A model generated the notes under the pieces. It did no database searches. It was not told where the DNA came from and saw nothing but the letters and a program-made list of their open reading frames with translations. The position numbers and the translations under genes are program-made. Shown here one piece after another: positions 35,742 to 43,760 of a stretch of DNA of 59,540 bases; position 1 is the stretch's first letter, and each line of letters opens with the position of its first letter. This DNA is from Phycisphaeraceae bacterium (GTDB lineage: Bacteria; Planctomycetota; Phycisphaerae; Phycisphaerales; Phycisphaeraceae), in contig PAIY01000202.1 of the NCBI GenBank assembly GCA_002704825.1, positions 1 through 59,540 of the forward strand. Direction: 5' to 3'.

Positions 35742-38700
35742 TCAATTACCGCTGCTGGCTGCTGCCGAGGCAAGGCCTGCCAGGGTGTTCAATGAGGAAC
35801 TCTGGGATTGCAACTCAGCCAACGCCAGTTCCATAGCATTGAATTCGGATTCAAGTCGTGAACGTTTATCGTCAAGTAAATCATTGAGGCTATCAATGCG
35901 ATCGTTATTCAAATCCAACTGGTTTGAGATTGAGCTGAGTTTGCTTTGCACCGTGCCATCGGTGTCGGTCAGACGGTTGAGCAATTGTGAGAAGTCATAA
36001 CCAAAACCGCTGGCAGTGACCGTGCGTTCATTGGTTTCTTCGTCGGTGACGGTTGTGCGCAAGGTGAAGAGTTTTTCAACCGCATCGCGGTCTTCTTCCA
36101 AAGCGTCAACGAACTTAGCTGAATCGAATTCGATCACACCACCGGTTCCGACTTTCACGCCGACCTGGGTGAGTGTGGAGTAAATACCGCTGACATCACT
36201 GTTGCGGCTGCTGATCAGACTATACAGTGCGCTACTCACACGGCCGAGCGTGCTATCACCCAGAAGCAGGCCGCGTGTTTCGGTTTCCGTGTCGTAGGAG
36301 TCATAGGTGTTGATCACTTCGAGTACCGCATTGAAGTCTTCAACGAACTTGTTGATTGCATCGGAGACGGATTCGTTGTCACGATCCACAACCAGTCGGA
36401 CGGACGAATTACTTGCATTTTTCAGATTCAACGTCACACCGGGCACCACGTTGGAAATGGTGTTGGAGGTCGATGAGATGGCAACGCCCTGAGCTGGATC
36501 GCTTGAGCCGAAGAACACCTTGGCATTTTTGGCTTCGACGAGTGTCTGGGTGTTGAGTCCCAGGCCACCGTCATCAAACACAAACGCACCGCTTTCACCG
36601 GACTCTGATGCCAGGAAGCTCAAGCGATAGGGATTATTTTCTGAACCATCATTGATGATGGAGACTTTCACATCCAGATTGGCTTCGGTGATTTTGTCGA
36701 CCACATCCTGAAGTGTGTCGGTACTCAAAATGTCGATGCTGGTTTCAAACGAGCCGTCAAGGTCTTCGCCTGCTGCTGAAGCCGTTCCCAGCAGTCCAAG
36801 GGATGCTGCTGTGGAGGAGCCTTTTTCCTCAACGGATATCGCGACGACACCTGGGCCGTTGTCTTCGATGAGAATACCGTCGCCGGTGTCGTTGACACGT
36901 GCGGTGATCTGCAGGCCTTTACTGTTGATTTCGTCAATGACATCGCCAATGGTGATTTCGTCGCCCTGGCTTAAATCGACGGTTGCAGATGCACCTGAAG
37001 AGTCCGTAATGCGGAATTCACCGCGTGTGATGCCTTGACCGTTACGCAGATTTTCGAGCTTGGTGGCTTCGGAGATGTACTGAACATCCAGGTCCCCCGT
37101 TTTGGCGGTCCCTGAGCTGTATGTGCCTGCAAAGTTGAGTTCCGAGGCAATGCCCCCACCCACGTCAGCAATGGTCAGATCACCTGCACCGCCTGCAGTA
37201 TCGGTAAAATTAAGTCCGTTGCCAGCACTGTTGAGCGAAACCTGGACGCCCGCGCCGGAGTCATTGATAATGTCGATTAAATCGCTGACACTGCGTGCAG
37301 TGGACAGGTCCACTTCAGTCGTTGTTCCTGCAGAGTTGGTTATGCTGATTTGGCCAGGACCGTATTCTTCGGTTGGCAAACGTGCGGGATCCAGATCATT
37401 ACCCAGGATGGTGGTTAACGCCGGGGAGTCATAAAAGCCCAGATCACCTGCGGTGTCATGGGACGTGAAACTGCGGAAGACCAGTGACTGCACGCCACCG
37501 GTGTTATCCGTCAGGCGTAATGCGGTACCTTCGATGGAGAGCGTCAATGCCCCGCCGAAACGCGTGTCAAAATCATCAATCAAATCCTGCACGGTATTGA
37601 GTGAGTCGATGTCAAAGTTGGTGTTGGTGACAGTGCCTTTATGACTGACAATCAGGTCGTTGACTGCGTTACCCGTAGTATCAAGTCCAGCACCATTAAA
37701 GAAACTGCTTAAGAGCGTATCACCGTTGAGCACCTGGGGCGCCAGTGCATATCCCATGGAGACACCTTGGCCACCACGGAGTGATTTGAGCAGCTTGGAG
37801 TTCAAGGCTGCGATGACACGGTCGCCTTCAAGTGTGCCATCGTTGTCGTAGTCGGTTGCGATGAGTCCCAGGTCTGCCCCGGCTTTGGAACTGTTGAGCG
37901 CGGTGACCTGGGTCGAGGTTGCACCTGCGGTTTTGTCGACGATTTGCAGGCCAGTCCCTTGAGCATTGATTGATGCGGTGAAGTTGGCTCCGCCTGCAGC
38001 ATTCAGGGTGTCGATGACATCGCCAATGGTGGTTTCGTTGGAGAAGTTTACATTGACGGTACTGCCATCACGCAAGGTGACCTGGATATCCGAAGCCGAT
38101 TCAAACCGGACACCGTTGCCGTCATTGAGCGTGGACAGCAGTGTATTCTGGCCGATGGTGTTGACGGCGGTGCCTTCAAGGGTGTCGCTTGCGACGGACG
38201 TGACAAGACCAAGCGAGGTTGCAGTGTCGGTGGTTCCCTGATCTGCGATGGTGAGATTGGTAACCGAGGCACCCGTGTTGTCTTCAATGACGAACTTATC
38301 GCCCTTGACGGAAGCAATGACGTTGATGCCTGTCGAGTTATTGATGGTATCGAGCACATCGTTGACGGTGGTTGCCGTGCTCAGGTCCACGATTTCCGTG
38401 GTACCGCTGCGATCGGTGATACGAATTTTACCACGTTCAATCCCTTCACCGCCGTTAAGCTGGCTCAGTTCGGTATTGGTTGACAAGCCCCCATCACCAA
38501 ATTCAAACGTGAATGTGGTATCGGAATTGGTGATCGGCGTGACGTCTTTATCAGAGAAGCCGGAAGTCACCATCTGTTGTGTTGAGACGAGTTGGCTGAC
38601 GACAAAGTCATACGTACCGGGGACCGCCGAGCTTCTGCTGGATGCGGTAAGGACACTTTCATTGGAACTGGTGACGGAAGTTGTTCGGAAGGTGTTGATG

Positions 38701-38897
38701 TTGGCGACGGTGTCGGATGAAAGTTTCATCGCCAACAATTTGGTATTGAGTTCCTGGAATGCAGCCTGTTGTGCCGTCAGGGTTGCGTTACGCGCCTGGA
38801 TCAAAGTGATCGGCCGGGAATCGAGTTGGATCAACTGGTCGATCAACGACGCAGTATCGATACCACTGATCAGGCCTACACTACTGGTAATCGACAT
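35742..38897 (-). CDS. fliD: Flagellar filament cap protein FliD, oversized
   Basis: FliD (HAP2) caps the filament and helps flagellin assemble. The N-terminal GLISGIDTASLIDQLIQLDSRP and the C-terminal coiled coil of about 90 residues (ISNQLDLNNDRIDSL to the end) are typical. At 1051 residues it is about twice the usual 450-500: the middle has six or so flagellin-IN-like modules (VDLSTATTVNDVLDTINNS, VNFSNETTIGDVIDTLNAAG, VDLSTARSVSDLIDIINDSG and others). ATG 38897 is chosen over 38963 by the conserved N-terminus. fliS lies 190 nt downstream. Confidence 0.95.
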   Translation of the reverse strand: MSITSSVGLISGIDTASLIDQLIQLDSRPITLIQARNATLTAQQAAFQELNTKLLAMKLSSDTVANINTFRTTSVTSSNESVLTASSRSSAVPGTYDFVVSQLVSTQQMVTSGFSDKDVTPITNSDTTFTFEFGDGGLSTNTELSQLNGGEGIERGKIRITDRSGTTEIVDLSTATTVNDVLDTINNSTGINVIASVKGDKFVIEDNTGASVTNLTIADQGTTDTATSLGLVTSVASDTLEGTAVNTIGQNTLLSTLNDGNGVRFESASDIQVTLRDGSTVNVNFSNETTIGDVIDTLNAAGGANFTASINAQGTGLQIVDKTAGATSTQVTALNSSKAGADLGLIATDYDNDGTLEGDRVIAALNSKLLKSLRGGQGVSMGYALAPQVLNGDTLLSSFFNGAGLDTTGNAVNDLIVSHKGTVTNTNFDIDSLNTVQDLIDDFDTRFGGALTLSIEGTALRLTDNTGGVQSLVFRSFTSHDTAGDLGFYDSPALTTILGNDLDPARLPTEEYGPGQISITNSAGTTTEVDLSTARSVSDLIDIINDSGAGVQVSLNSAGNGLNFTDTAGGAGDLTIADVGGGIASELNFAGTYSSGTAKTGDLDVQYISEATKLENLRNGQGITRGEFRITDSSGASATVDLSQGDEITIGDVIDEINSKGLQITARVNDTGDGILIEDNGPGVVAISVEEKGSSTAASLGLLGTASAAGEDLDGSFETSIDILSTDTLQDVVDKITEANLDVKVSIINDGSENNPYRLSFLASESGESGAFVFDDGGLGLNTQTLVEAKNAKVFFGSSDPAQGVAISSTSNTISNVVPGVTLNLKNASNSSVRLVVDRDNESVSDAINKFVEDFNAVLEVINTYDSYDTETETRGLLLGDSTLGRVSSALYSLISSRNSDVSGIYSTLTQVGVKVGTGGVIEFDSAKFVDALEEDRDAVEKLFTLRTTVTDEETNERTVTASGFGYDFSQLLNRLTDTDGTVQSKLSSISNQLDLNNDRIDSLNDLLDDKRSRLESEFNAMELALAELQSQSSSLNTLAGLASAAASSGN

Positions 38898-39031
38898 GGC
38901 TTGGCATCCCCATGGCTTGGGTCTGTGATTTGCACATTCCGCTTTTTGGCGTCGCGAGAACATCTCACGTGTAAAAGGCGCCTCTAGAACTATCGGTTAC
39001 CAATCATGGCAACACAACTTCCATTATTGAG

Positions 39032-39060
39032 TTATCGACCACTTTGGGATGTGAACTTGA
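39032..39060 (-). promoter_or_regulatory. Candidate sigma-28-like promoter of fliD
   Basis: On the minus strand GTCGATAA (7 of 8 matches to the sigma-28 -10) lies 17 nt after TCAA, the same spacing as in the fliS candidate. It is about 135 nt upstream of the fliD start. Confidence 0.35.
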
Positions 39061-39395
39061 AATCCAAGGGATGGATGGCCAACCGGGTTTTGGACGCTAA
39101 GTAAAGTTCATGCGTGTCACTACAGGCTGGCCAAACCGGATAAAAATGAAGATTTATGGTTATTTTGCATACCCTCAGAAGGGTAATTTGCATAGGCCCA
39201 TTTCCTATACTAAGAAGCCTTTTATAAGGACAGAAGGCTCAACTTTTGAGATTGCAAGGCGGTTTGGTTGTATGTGTGTTTCATTTTATCATTCATTTTT
39301 ACAGAGGTTTATGTTAACATGACACAACTTTGGGGAGACTTGTCCCTATTGCGGGGAAAAACTTCTAACTCGTTAACCTGTATTGATTTTGGGGC

Positions 39396-39423
39396 TTGCA
39401 AGGCAAAATAAATGCGACATAAT
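39396..39423 (+). promoter_or_regulatory. Candidate sigma-70 promoter of the LuxR-type gene
   Basis: TTGCAA (39396-39401) and CATAAT (39418-39423) are 16 nt apart and about 90 nt upstream of the gene start. A plausible but not strong housekeeping promoter. Confidence 0.3.
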
Positions 39424-39513
39424 CCTTAACCTAGAAGTATATGGAAATTGCTTGGTGCTTCGACAGGGGCATTAGGCAAAGAGACCAAACAATCAGATCT
39501 AACGAGGTCGACC

Positions 39514-40302
39514 GTGGGCACAGACGATGTAACAATTTTTGCCCAGCTTAATTCCTGGCAATACAGCGGGCTACACCATGTGATGGGCGTGCTTGCACCG
39601 GTGATGGGTGCGCAGGTGATCGCTGCACGTTGTTTTGATGATCTGACGCATCCCAATCCCAGTATTGTCAATGCCAGACAATTGGAATTACCCAAGGGAG
39701 CAGACGTCGCTTTACAGGACTGGCCCCTGCAAGACGAATCCGTCTTCGGCCTGGTCCAACGCAAGCAGTTAACCGATCATGTGTTTCGTCCGCGGGAAAT
39801 CATGGATGAAATGACATTCGCCCGTCAACGACTTTATCACCCCATCGAACCGTTCACCAAAGTCGTCGATGCCATTTGCATCAGCGTTACCATGAACACC
39901 GGACTCTGGGCGATGTTTGCTTTTTTGCGATGCGGCCAGAACCCCTTCTTCACGGACGATCATTTCCAGGCAGCAGAACGCTATCAACCCGCAGTCCGTA
40001 ACGCGATGGTTCACAATCCCCGCAATCCTGCGCGATCCGCAGCAGAGAGTATTCCCGGTAAAGCTGCAGTCGCACCTATGCCAATGAATCACAATCCGCA
40101 ATCGCCCAGTGATCTACTGAGCAAACTCACACGCACCGAAAGACGCGTGCTTGAGATGCTCCGATCCAATGCGACCGAAAAGAATATCGCTGACAGCATG
40201 CACCGCTCCCCGCACACGATTCACGTGCATGTCAAAAACATCTATCGAAAACTCGGCATCGGATCACGTAAGCAACTGCAGGAAATTTTCGGTAGCGCTT
40301 GA
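39514..40302 (+). CDS. LuxR-type transcriptional regulator
   Basis: Regulator of about 262 residues. The C-terminal LuxR/NarL helix-turn-helix is clear: LTRTERRVLEMLRSNATEKN and HRSPHTIHVHVKNIYRKLGI. The N-terminal 170 residues are not recognised and may be a GAF- or PAS-like sensor; no receiver Asp motif is seen. GTG 39514 behind GAGG is chosen as start; the frame is open back to TTG 39448. It stands alone, so its targets are unknown. Confidence 0.85.
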   Translation: MGTDDVTIFAQLNSWQYSGLHHVMGVLAPVMGAQVIAARCFDDLTHPNPSIVNARQLELPKGADVALQDWPLQDESVFGLVQRKQLTDHVFRPREIMDEMTFARQRLYHPIEPFTKVVDAICISVTMNTGLWAMFAFLRCGQNPFFTDDHFQAAERYQPAVRNAMVHNPRNPARSAAESIPGKAAVAPMPMNHNPQSPSDLLSKLTRTERRVLEMLRSNATEKNIADSMHRSPHTIHVHVKNIYRKLGIGSRKQLQEIFGSA

Positions 40303-40303
40303 T

Positions 40304-40330
40304 CAATTGTGAGTAAACGCTTCACAATTG
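40304..40330. other. Perfect inverted repeat after the LuxR-type gene
   Basis: CAATTGTGA and TCACAATTG form a perfect 9-bp stem around 9 nt, one base after the stop codon. There is no T-run, so it is either a weak terminator or an operator-like palindrome. Confidence 0.45.
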
Positions 40331-40360
40331 GAGTATTTCAAATCAATAATCTCCACTTTC

Positions 40361-40445
40361 CGTCACTCCCGCGAAGGCGGGAGTCCAGTGATATGTGCAA
40401 GCGTCATCTGAATGCCACTTGATTCCCGCCTGCGCGGGAATGACG
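40361..40445. repeat. Copy of the CGTCATTCCCGC dispersed palindrome
   Basis: CGTCACTCCCGCGAAGGCGG and CCGCCTGCGCGGGAATGACG are the outer arms, with AGTCCAGTGATATG and GAATGCCACTTGATT as inner arms. The leader TTCAAATCAATAATCTCCACT precedes it at 40337. Intergenic, between the LuxR-type gene and the uracil-DNA glycosylase. Confidence 0.85.
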
Positions 40446-40470
40446 AAATGAGAGTTAGCATGGCGTTTAA

Positions 40471-41358
40471 TTATTTGCCCAGTCGTTCGATGACCGCTTG
40501 CAGATCGCTCCAGACTTTCTTGCGATTGTCATGTGTGTATGACCGCAGCAGGTATGCAGGATGGAAAGTGGGCATCACATCAATCGACGGGCCTTCAGGT
40601 TTGAGTGCGTCGAACGTATGCCACTGACCGCGAATGCGCGTGATACCGGTTTGTGTGTTGAGCATCAGTTGTGCAGCAGGTCCGCCAAGTGTGACAATAA
40701 CCTTGGGTTGAATGATGGCAATCTGGCGTAACAGATACCCGCCACAGGCCTGAACCTCTGCCATCTGCGGTGTGCGATTATTGGGTGGGCGACATTTGAC
40801 GACGTTGGCAATGTACACGTCTTCGCGCTTAAAGCCCATCGCCTGGATCATCTTGTCAAGCAACTCCCCTGCACGTCCAACAAACGGCCTGCCTTGCAGG
40901 TCTTCGTTTTGCCCCGGGCCTTCACCGACAAACATGAGCTCGGCGGTTGCGCTGCCTTCACCAAAGACGGTTTGTGTTCTGGCCTTGCACAGATCACATT
41001 GTCGGCAGGTGGACACTTCCATGGTGTTCATCTGGTCGAGCAACTGCTGTTTTTCCTCAACGGTCAGTGATTCATTGCCTGCTGCGTTGGGGATGGTGAT
41101 CCGACTCCACAGGGATTCAATGACACTGGTCGCAGGCGGCGAAGGTTTGGGCGCTGGCGGTTGATTGGAGAGTTGGAAATTCGACGGCCGCGGCGTGCTG
41201 GGTGTTGGTCTTTGCTGACGCGGGGGCATGGCCTGTTGCGGACGCTCAGACGCAGCCGGTGCCTGGGGCAGAATCGACATCGGCACAGTCCCCACGCCCA
41301 TCAAGTGGTCGGTGAGAATGTGTTGACGCAGGATTCGTTGTTGCCGAAGCTCATCCAT
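40471..41358 (-). CDS. Family 4 (iron-sulfur) uracil-DNA glycosylase
   Basis: Removes uracil from DNA in base-excision repair. The C-terminal 190 residues match the type 4 UDG: Cys pair CRQCDLC, active-site [20 protein letters not shown], the cluster ligands in [11 protein letters not shown] and QACGGYL, and the DNA-binding HPAYLLR. The N-terminal 100 residues are a Pro/Gln-rich, low-complexity extension. Length 295 versus about 200 for minimal enzymes. Confidence 0.93.
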   Translation of the reverse strand: MDELRQQRILRQHILTDHLMGVGTVPMSILPQAPAASERPQQAMPPRQQRPTPSTPRPSNFQLSNQPPAPKPSPPATSVIESLWSRITIPNAAGNESLTVEEKQQLLDQMNTMEVSTCRQCDLCKARTQTVFGEGSATAELMFVGEGPGQNEDLQGRPFVGRAGELLDKMIQAMGFKREDVYIANVVKCRPPNNRTPQMAEVQACGGYLLRQIAIIQPKVIVTLGGPAAQLMLNTQTGITRIRGQWHTFDALKPEGPSIDVMPTFHPAYLLRSYTHDNRKKVWSDLQAVIERLGK

Positions 41359-41474
41359 GTGATCAAACTACCAACATGTCATCGGATTGGCAACGCAGCA
41401 AGCTTCTGAACTGCTTCAAGCCACGGCGTTAAAACATCTTTCTTTTGCTCTCAAAGACTGTTACCATTTGTCGC

Positions 41475-41828
41475 ATGACACTCAAGTTATTCCTGCCGAT
41501 TTTGATTTGCTGTTTGTTGTTTACTGGTTGTGGTTCGAGTGTGCCTGTTTCACAGGGGACGCTGGATTCGCCGGACCCTGCTGCACGGATGTATGCCATA
41601 CGTCGTGCGGGTCTGAATCGTGATCAAAGCAAAGTCGGGCAGCTTGTGGAATTACTTGACAGTGCCGACCCGGCGGAGCGTTTACTGGTGATCCAATCCC
41701 TGGAGATGATCACCGGTACGCGTATGGATTACGATCCCTATGCGACCGCTCAGCAGCGTGAAACAAGTATCCGTCGTTGGACGGCTGCGGTTAAGTCCAA
41801 TCAATTCGTCGCGAGTTCTCAACCATGA
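41475..41828 (+). CDS. Small lipoprotein with HEAT-like helices
   Basis: About 117 residues. Signal peptide and lipobox LFTGC support a lipoprotein from ATG 41475. The mature part has two HEAT-like helix pairs (PAARMYAIRRAGLNRDQSK, PAERLLVIQSLEMITG) and ends in a basic stretch. Function unknown. The stop overlaps the start of the RsbW-like gene as ATGA, so it is coupled to the signalling genes. Confidence 0.7.
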   Translation: MTLKLFLPILICCLLFTGCGSSVPVSQGTLDSPDPAARMYAIRRAGLNRDQSKVGQLVELLDSADPAERLLVIQSLEMITGTRMDYDPYATAQQRETSIRRWTAAVKSNQFVASSQP

Positions 41829-42274
41829 TCTTTGATGCCAGTGAATACCACGTGCAATTGCGCGTGATCAGTCAACCTCAGTACCTGTGTGTGATTCGTT
41901 CTGCCATCAATGTCATTGGTGGGAAATGCGGCCTAAGCAGTACGGAAACCGACCATGTCGTGCTTGCTGTCGATGAAGCGTTAACCAACGTTATCCGACA
42001 CGGCTACAATGACGCGCCGGATAAATCCATCGACATCAGTATCCGGCCGCTCAATGAAGCTGCTGGTCAGGGTATTGAAATCGTGCTTGATGATGAATGT
42101 GAAAATGTCCAGGTCGATCAGATTCAAAAACGGGATTTAAGCGAATTGCGTCCGGGTGGACTTGGCATTCACATTCTCTACCGTATCATGGATGACGTGC
42201 AATATGATCAGCGACCGGACATGCCTGGCATTCGTTTGACCATGCGAAAATTCCACAAGGAACCGGCCGACTGA
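41825..42274 (+). CDS. RsbW-like serine kinase / anti-sigma ATPase
   Basis: 149-residue GHKL ATPase of the HATPase_c_2 type. The N-box VLAVDEALTNVIRHGY and the glycine motif ELRPGGLGIHIL are intact. Such proteins bind a sigma factor or another target and phosphorylate a STAS antagonist. The next gene but 55 nt is a STAS protein, so the pair is a partner-switch module. No sigma factor gene lies nearby. Confidence 0.88.
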   Translation: MIFDASEYHVQLRVISQPQYLCVIRSAINVIGGKCGLSSTETDHVVLAVDEALTNVIRHGYNDAPDKSIDISIRPLNEAAGQGIEIVLDDECENVQVDQIQKRDLSELRPGGLGIHILYRIMDDVQYDQRPDMPGIRLTMRKFHKEPAD

Positions 42275-42329
42275 TTCAGGTCCAACTGCAACGAAGGAAA
42301 ACTGTTGCCAGCCAACAGTATCAAATCTT

Positions 42330-42665
42330 ATGAGCCAAACACCTCAAATTTCCGGACTCCCCAACGGCGTACTCGTGGCCATCTCAGGCGACATTGATTA
42401 CAGCTGTTCATCGCAATTGCGTACGGTGATCCGGGATGAATTGGATAAAAAACCGCAACTGATGATCATTGACCTTGCCGGTGTTCCCTACATGGACTCC
42501 TCCGGCGTTGCGGTTCTCGTTGAAGCCTTACAAGCTCAGACCAAAGGCAAGCGCAAGCTTGCTGTCTGCAATCTGCAGGAAAAGGTTCGAGGCATCTTTG
42601 AAATCGCACGGCTCGATATGGTCTTTAAAATCTACAACTCAGTGGATGAAGCAAAAGAAGCATAA
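42330..42665 (+). CDS. STAS-domain anti-sigma factor antagonist
   Basis: 111-residue STAS protein of the SpoIIAA/RsbV type. The phosphorylatable Ser is expected in YMDSSGVAVLVEAL, which is intact. The RsbW-like gene lies 55 nt upstream and an MlaE permease 3 nt downstream. It could serve either the kinase or, as MlaB does, the permease; both readings fit. Confidence 0.88.
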   Translation: MSQTPQISGLPNGVLVAISGDIDYSCSSQLRTVIRDELDKKPQLMIIDLAGVPYMDSSGVAVLVEALQAQTKGKRKLAVCNLQEKVRGIFEIARLDMVFKIYNSVDEAKEA

Positions 42666-42668
42666 ACC

Positions 42669-43529
42669 ATGCCGGACAATCAATCCCCGCAAACAACACC
42701 CCTGCCCCTCAAGCCGTTGGACATGCTCGGTCGCGGTGGCATCGGTGCGATCAAGACGGCTAAGAGTTTTCTGGACTACGTCGGTGGCGTATGGGTGTTG
42801 GTTATCAATGCACTACGCTGGGTCTGGCGGAGTATCGTTAACAAGAAGATCCGATTCGGCCGCCCTGCTTTGTATGTCCAATTGGTCCGCCTGGGTGTGC
42901 GCTCCGTTGGCGTGATTGTGTTGGTGAGTTTTTGTATCGGCTTGATTCTTGCTTTGCAGATGGCGCCCCCGCTTGAAGAATTCGGGCAGGTGGAGACGGT
43001 TGCCAACATTATCGCCATTGCCGTGGTGCGTGAACTTGGGCCGTTGATCAGCGCGATTGTTCTCACGGGTTTTGCCGGTGCTTCCATCGCTGCTGAGATT
43101 GGCTCGATGGCAGTCAACGAAGAAATCGAAGCGCTCGAAGCTCATGCACTGAATCCGGTGCGATTCCTGGTTGTCCCCCGCTTGATTGCAACGGTGACCG
43201 CATTGGTGATACTCTCGATCATGGCAGACCTCGTCGCGTTGACCGCGGGTTTTATCATGGGTGTGACCAAGCTGGAAATCCCTGCTGCAATTTACCTGGA
43301 CAACACCATCAACCAACTCGATTTGGCGGACTTTGGTACTGGACTTTTCAAAGCGGGCGTCTTCGGTTTACTCGTCGGCGCGATCTCCTGCTTCAACGGC
43401 CTGAAGGTTTCCGGCGGCGCAGCAGGCGTCGGCAAAGCCACCACCAACACCGTGGTGCACTCCATCGTCGCCATCATCTTCTGCGACTTGCTCTTTACCG
43501 CGATTTTCTATGCGTTGGGTTGGACGTAA
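42669..43529 (+). CDS. MlaE-family ABC permease
   Basis: Inner-membrane permease of 286 residues for phospholipid or other lipid transport across the envelope. Motifs LALQMAPPLEEFGQ, VRELGPLISAIVLTGFAGAS, IAAEIGSMAVNEEIEAL and the FGLLVGAISCFNGL segment fit the family. The partner ATPase (MlaF) and MCE protein (MlaD) are not in this window. Translated 3 nt after the STAS gene. Confidence 0.93.
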   Translation: MPDNQSPQTTPLPLKPLDMLGRGGIGAIKTAKSFLDYVGGVWVLVINALRWVWRSIVNKKIRFGRPALYVQLVRLGVRSVGVIVLVSFCIGLILALQMAPPLEEFGQVETVANIIAIAVVRELGPLISAIVLTGFAGASIAAEIGSMAVNEEIEALEAHALNPVRFLVVPRLIATVTALVILSIMADLVALTAGFIMGVTKLEIPAAIYLDNTINQLDLADFGTGLFKAGVFGLLVGAISCFNGLKVSGGAAGVGKATTNTVVHSIVAIIFCDLLFTAIFYALGWT

Positions 43530-43568
43530 TCCAAGGCTGGTTTGAGACGCAACGTTTCAAGACAAATT

Positions 43569-43745
43569 AGCCACAGATACACACAGATGAACACAGATTT
43601 CAGTTTGTCATTCCCGCGCAGGCGGGAATCCAGTGGCATTCTGTAGACGCTTGCACATATCACTGGACTCCCGCCTACGCGGGAGTGACGACAGAATGTC
43701 TTTATCTGTGTGTATCTGTGGCTTGATCTGCCTTGAACACAGATG
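43569..43745. repeat. CCACAGATACACACAGAT inverted repeat with nested second repeat
   Basis: AGCCACAGATACACACAGAT (43569-43588) and ATCTGTGTGTATCTGTGGCT (43704-43723) are perfect 20-bp inverted arms, followed on the left and right by GAACACAGAT. The centre holds a complete copy of the CGTCATTCCCGC palindrome (43607-43690). Intergenic, between two convergent genes. Confidence 0.85.
43607..43690. repeat. Copy of the CGTCATTCCCGC dispersed palindrome
   Basis: GTCATTCCCGCGCAGGCGGG and CCCGCCTACGCGGGAGTGAC are the outer arms, with AATCCAGTGGCAT and ATCACTGGACT as inner arms. Nested inside the CCACAGATACACACAGAT inverted repeat. Confidence 0.9.
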
Positions 43746-43760
43746 TAAAACACCAGTCAA

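Larger units (their letters stand above)
38898..39513. other. Divergent region between fliD and the LuxR-type gene
   Basis: About 615 nt, A+T-rich in the middle. Besides the promoter candidates it contains TACCCT-CAGA-AGGGTA (39170-39185), a small hairpin. A 70-codon reading at 39110-39322 shows no family features and is not called. Confidence 0.5.

Noticed and set aside
39110..39322. 70-codon open frame in the fliD-LuxR gap
   Set aside because: No family features, no clear ribosome-binding site and composition of non-coding DNA.
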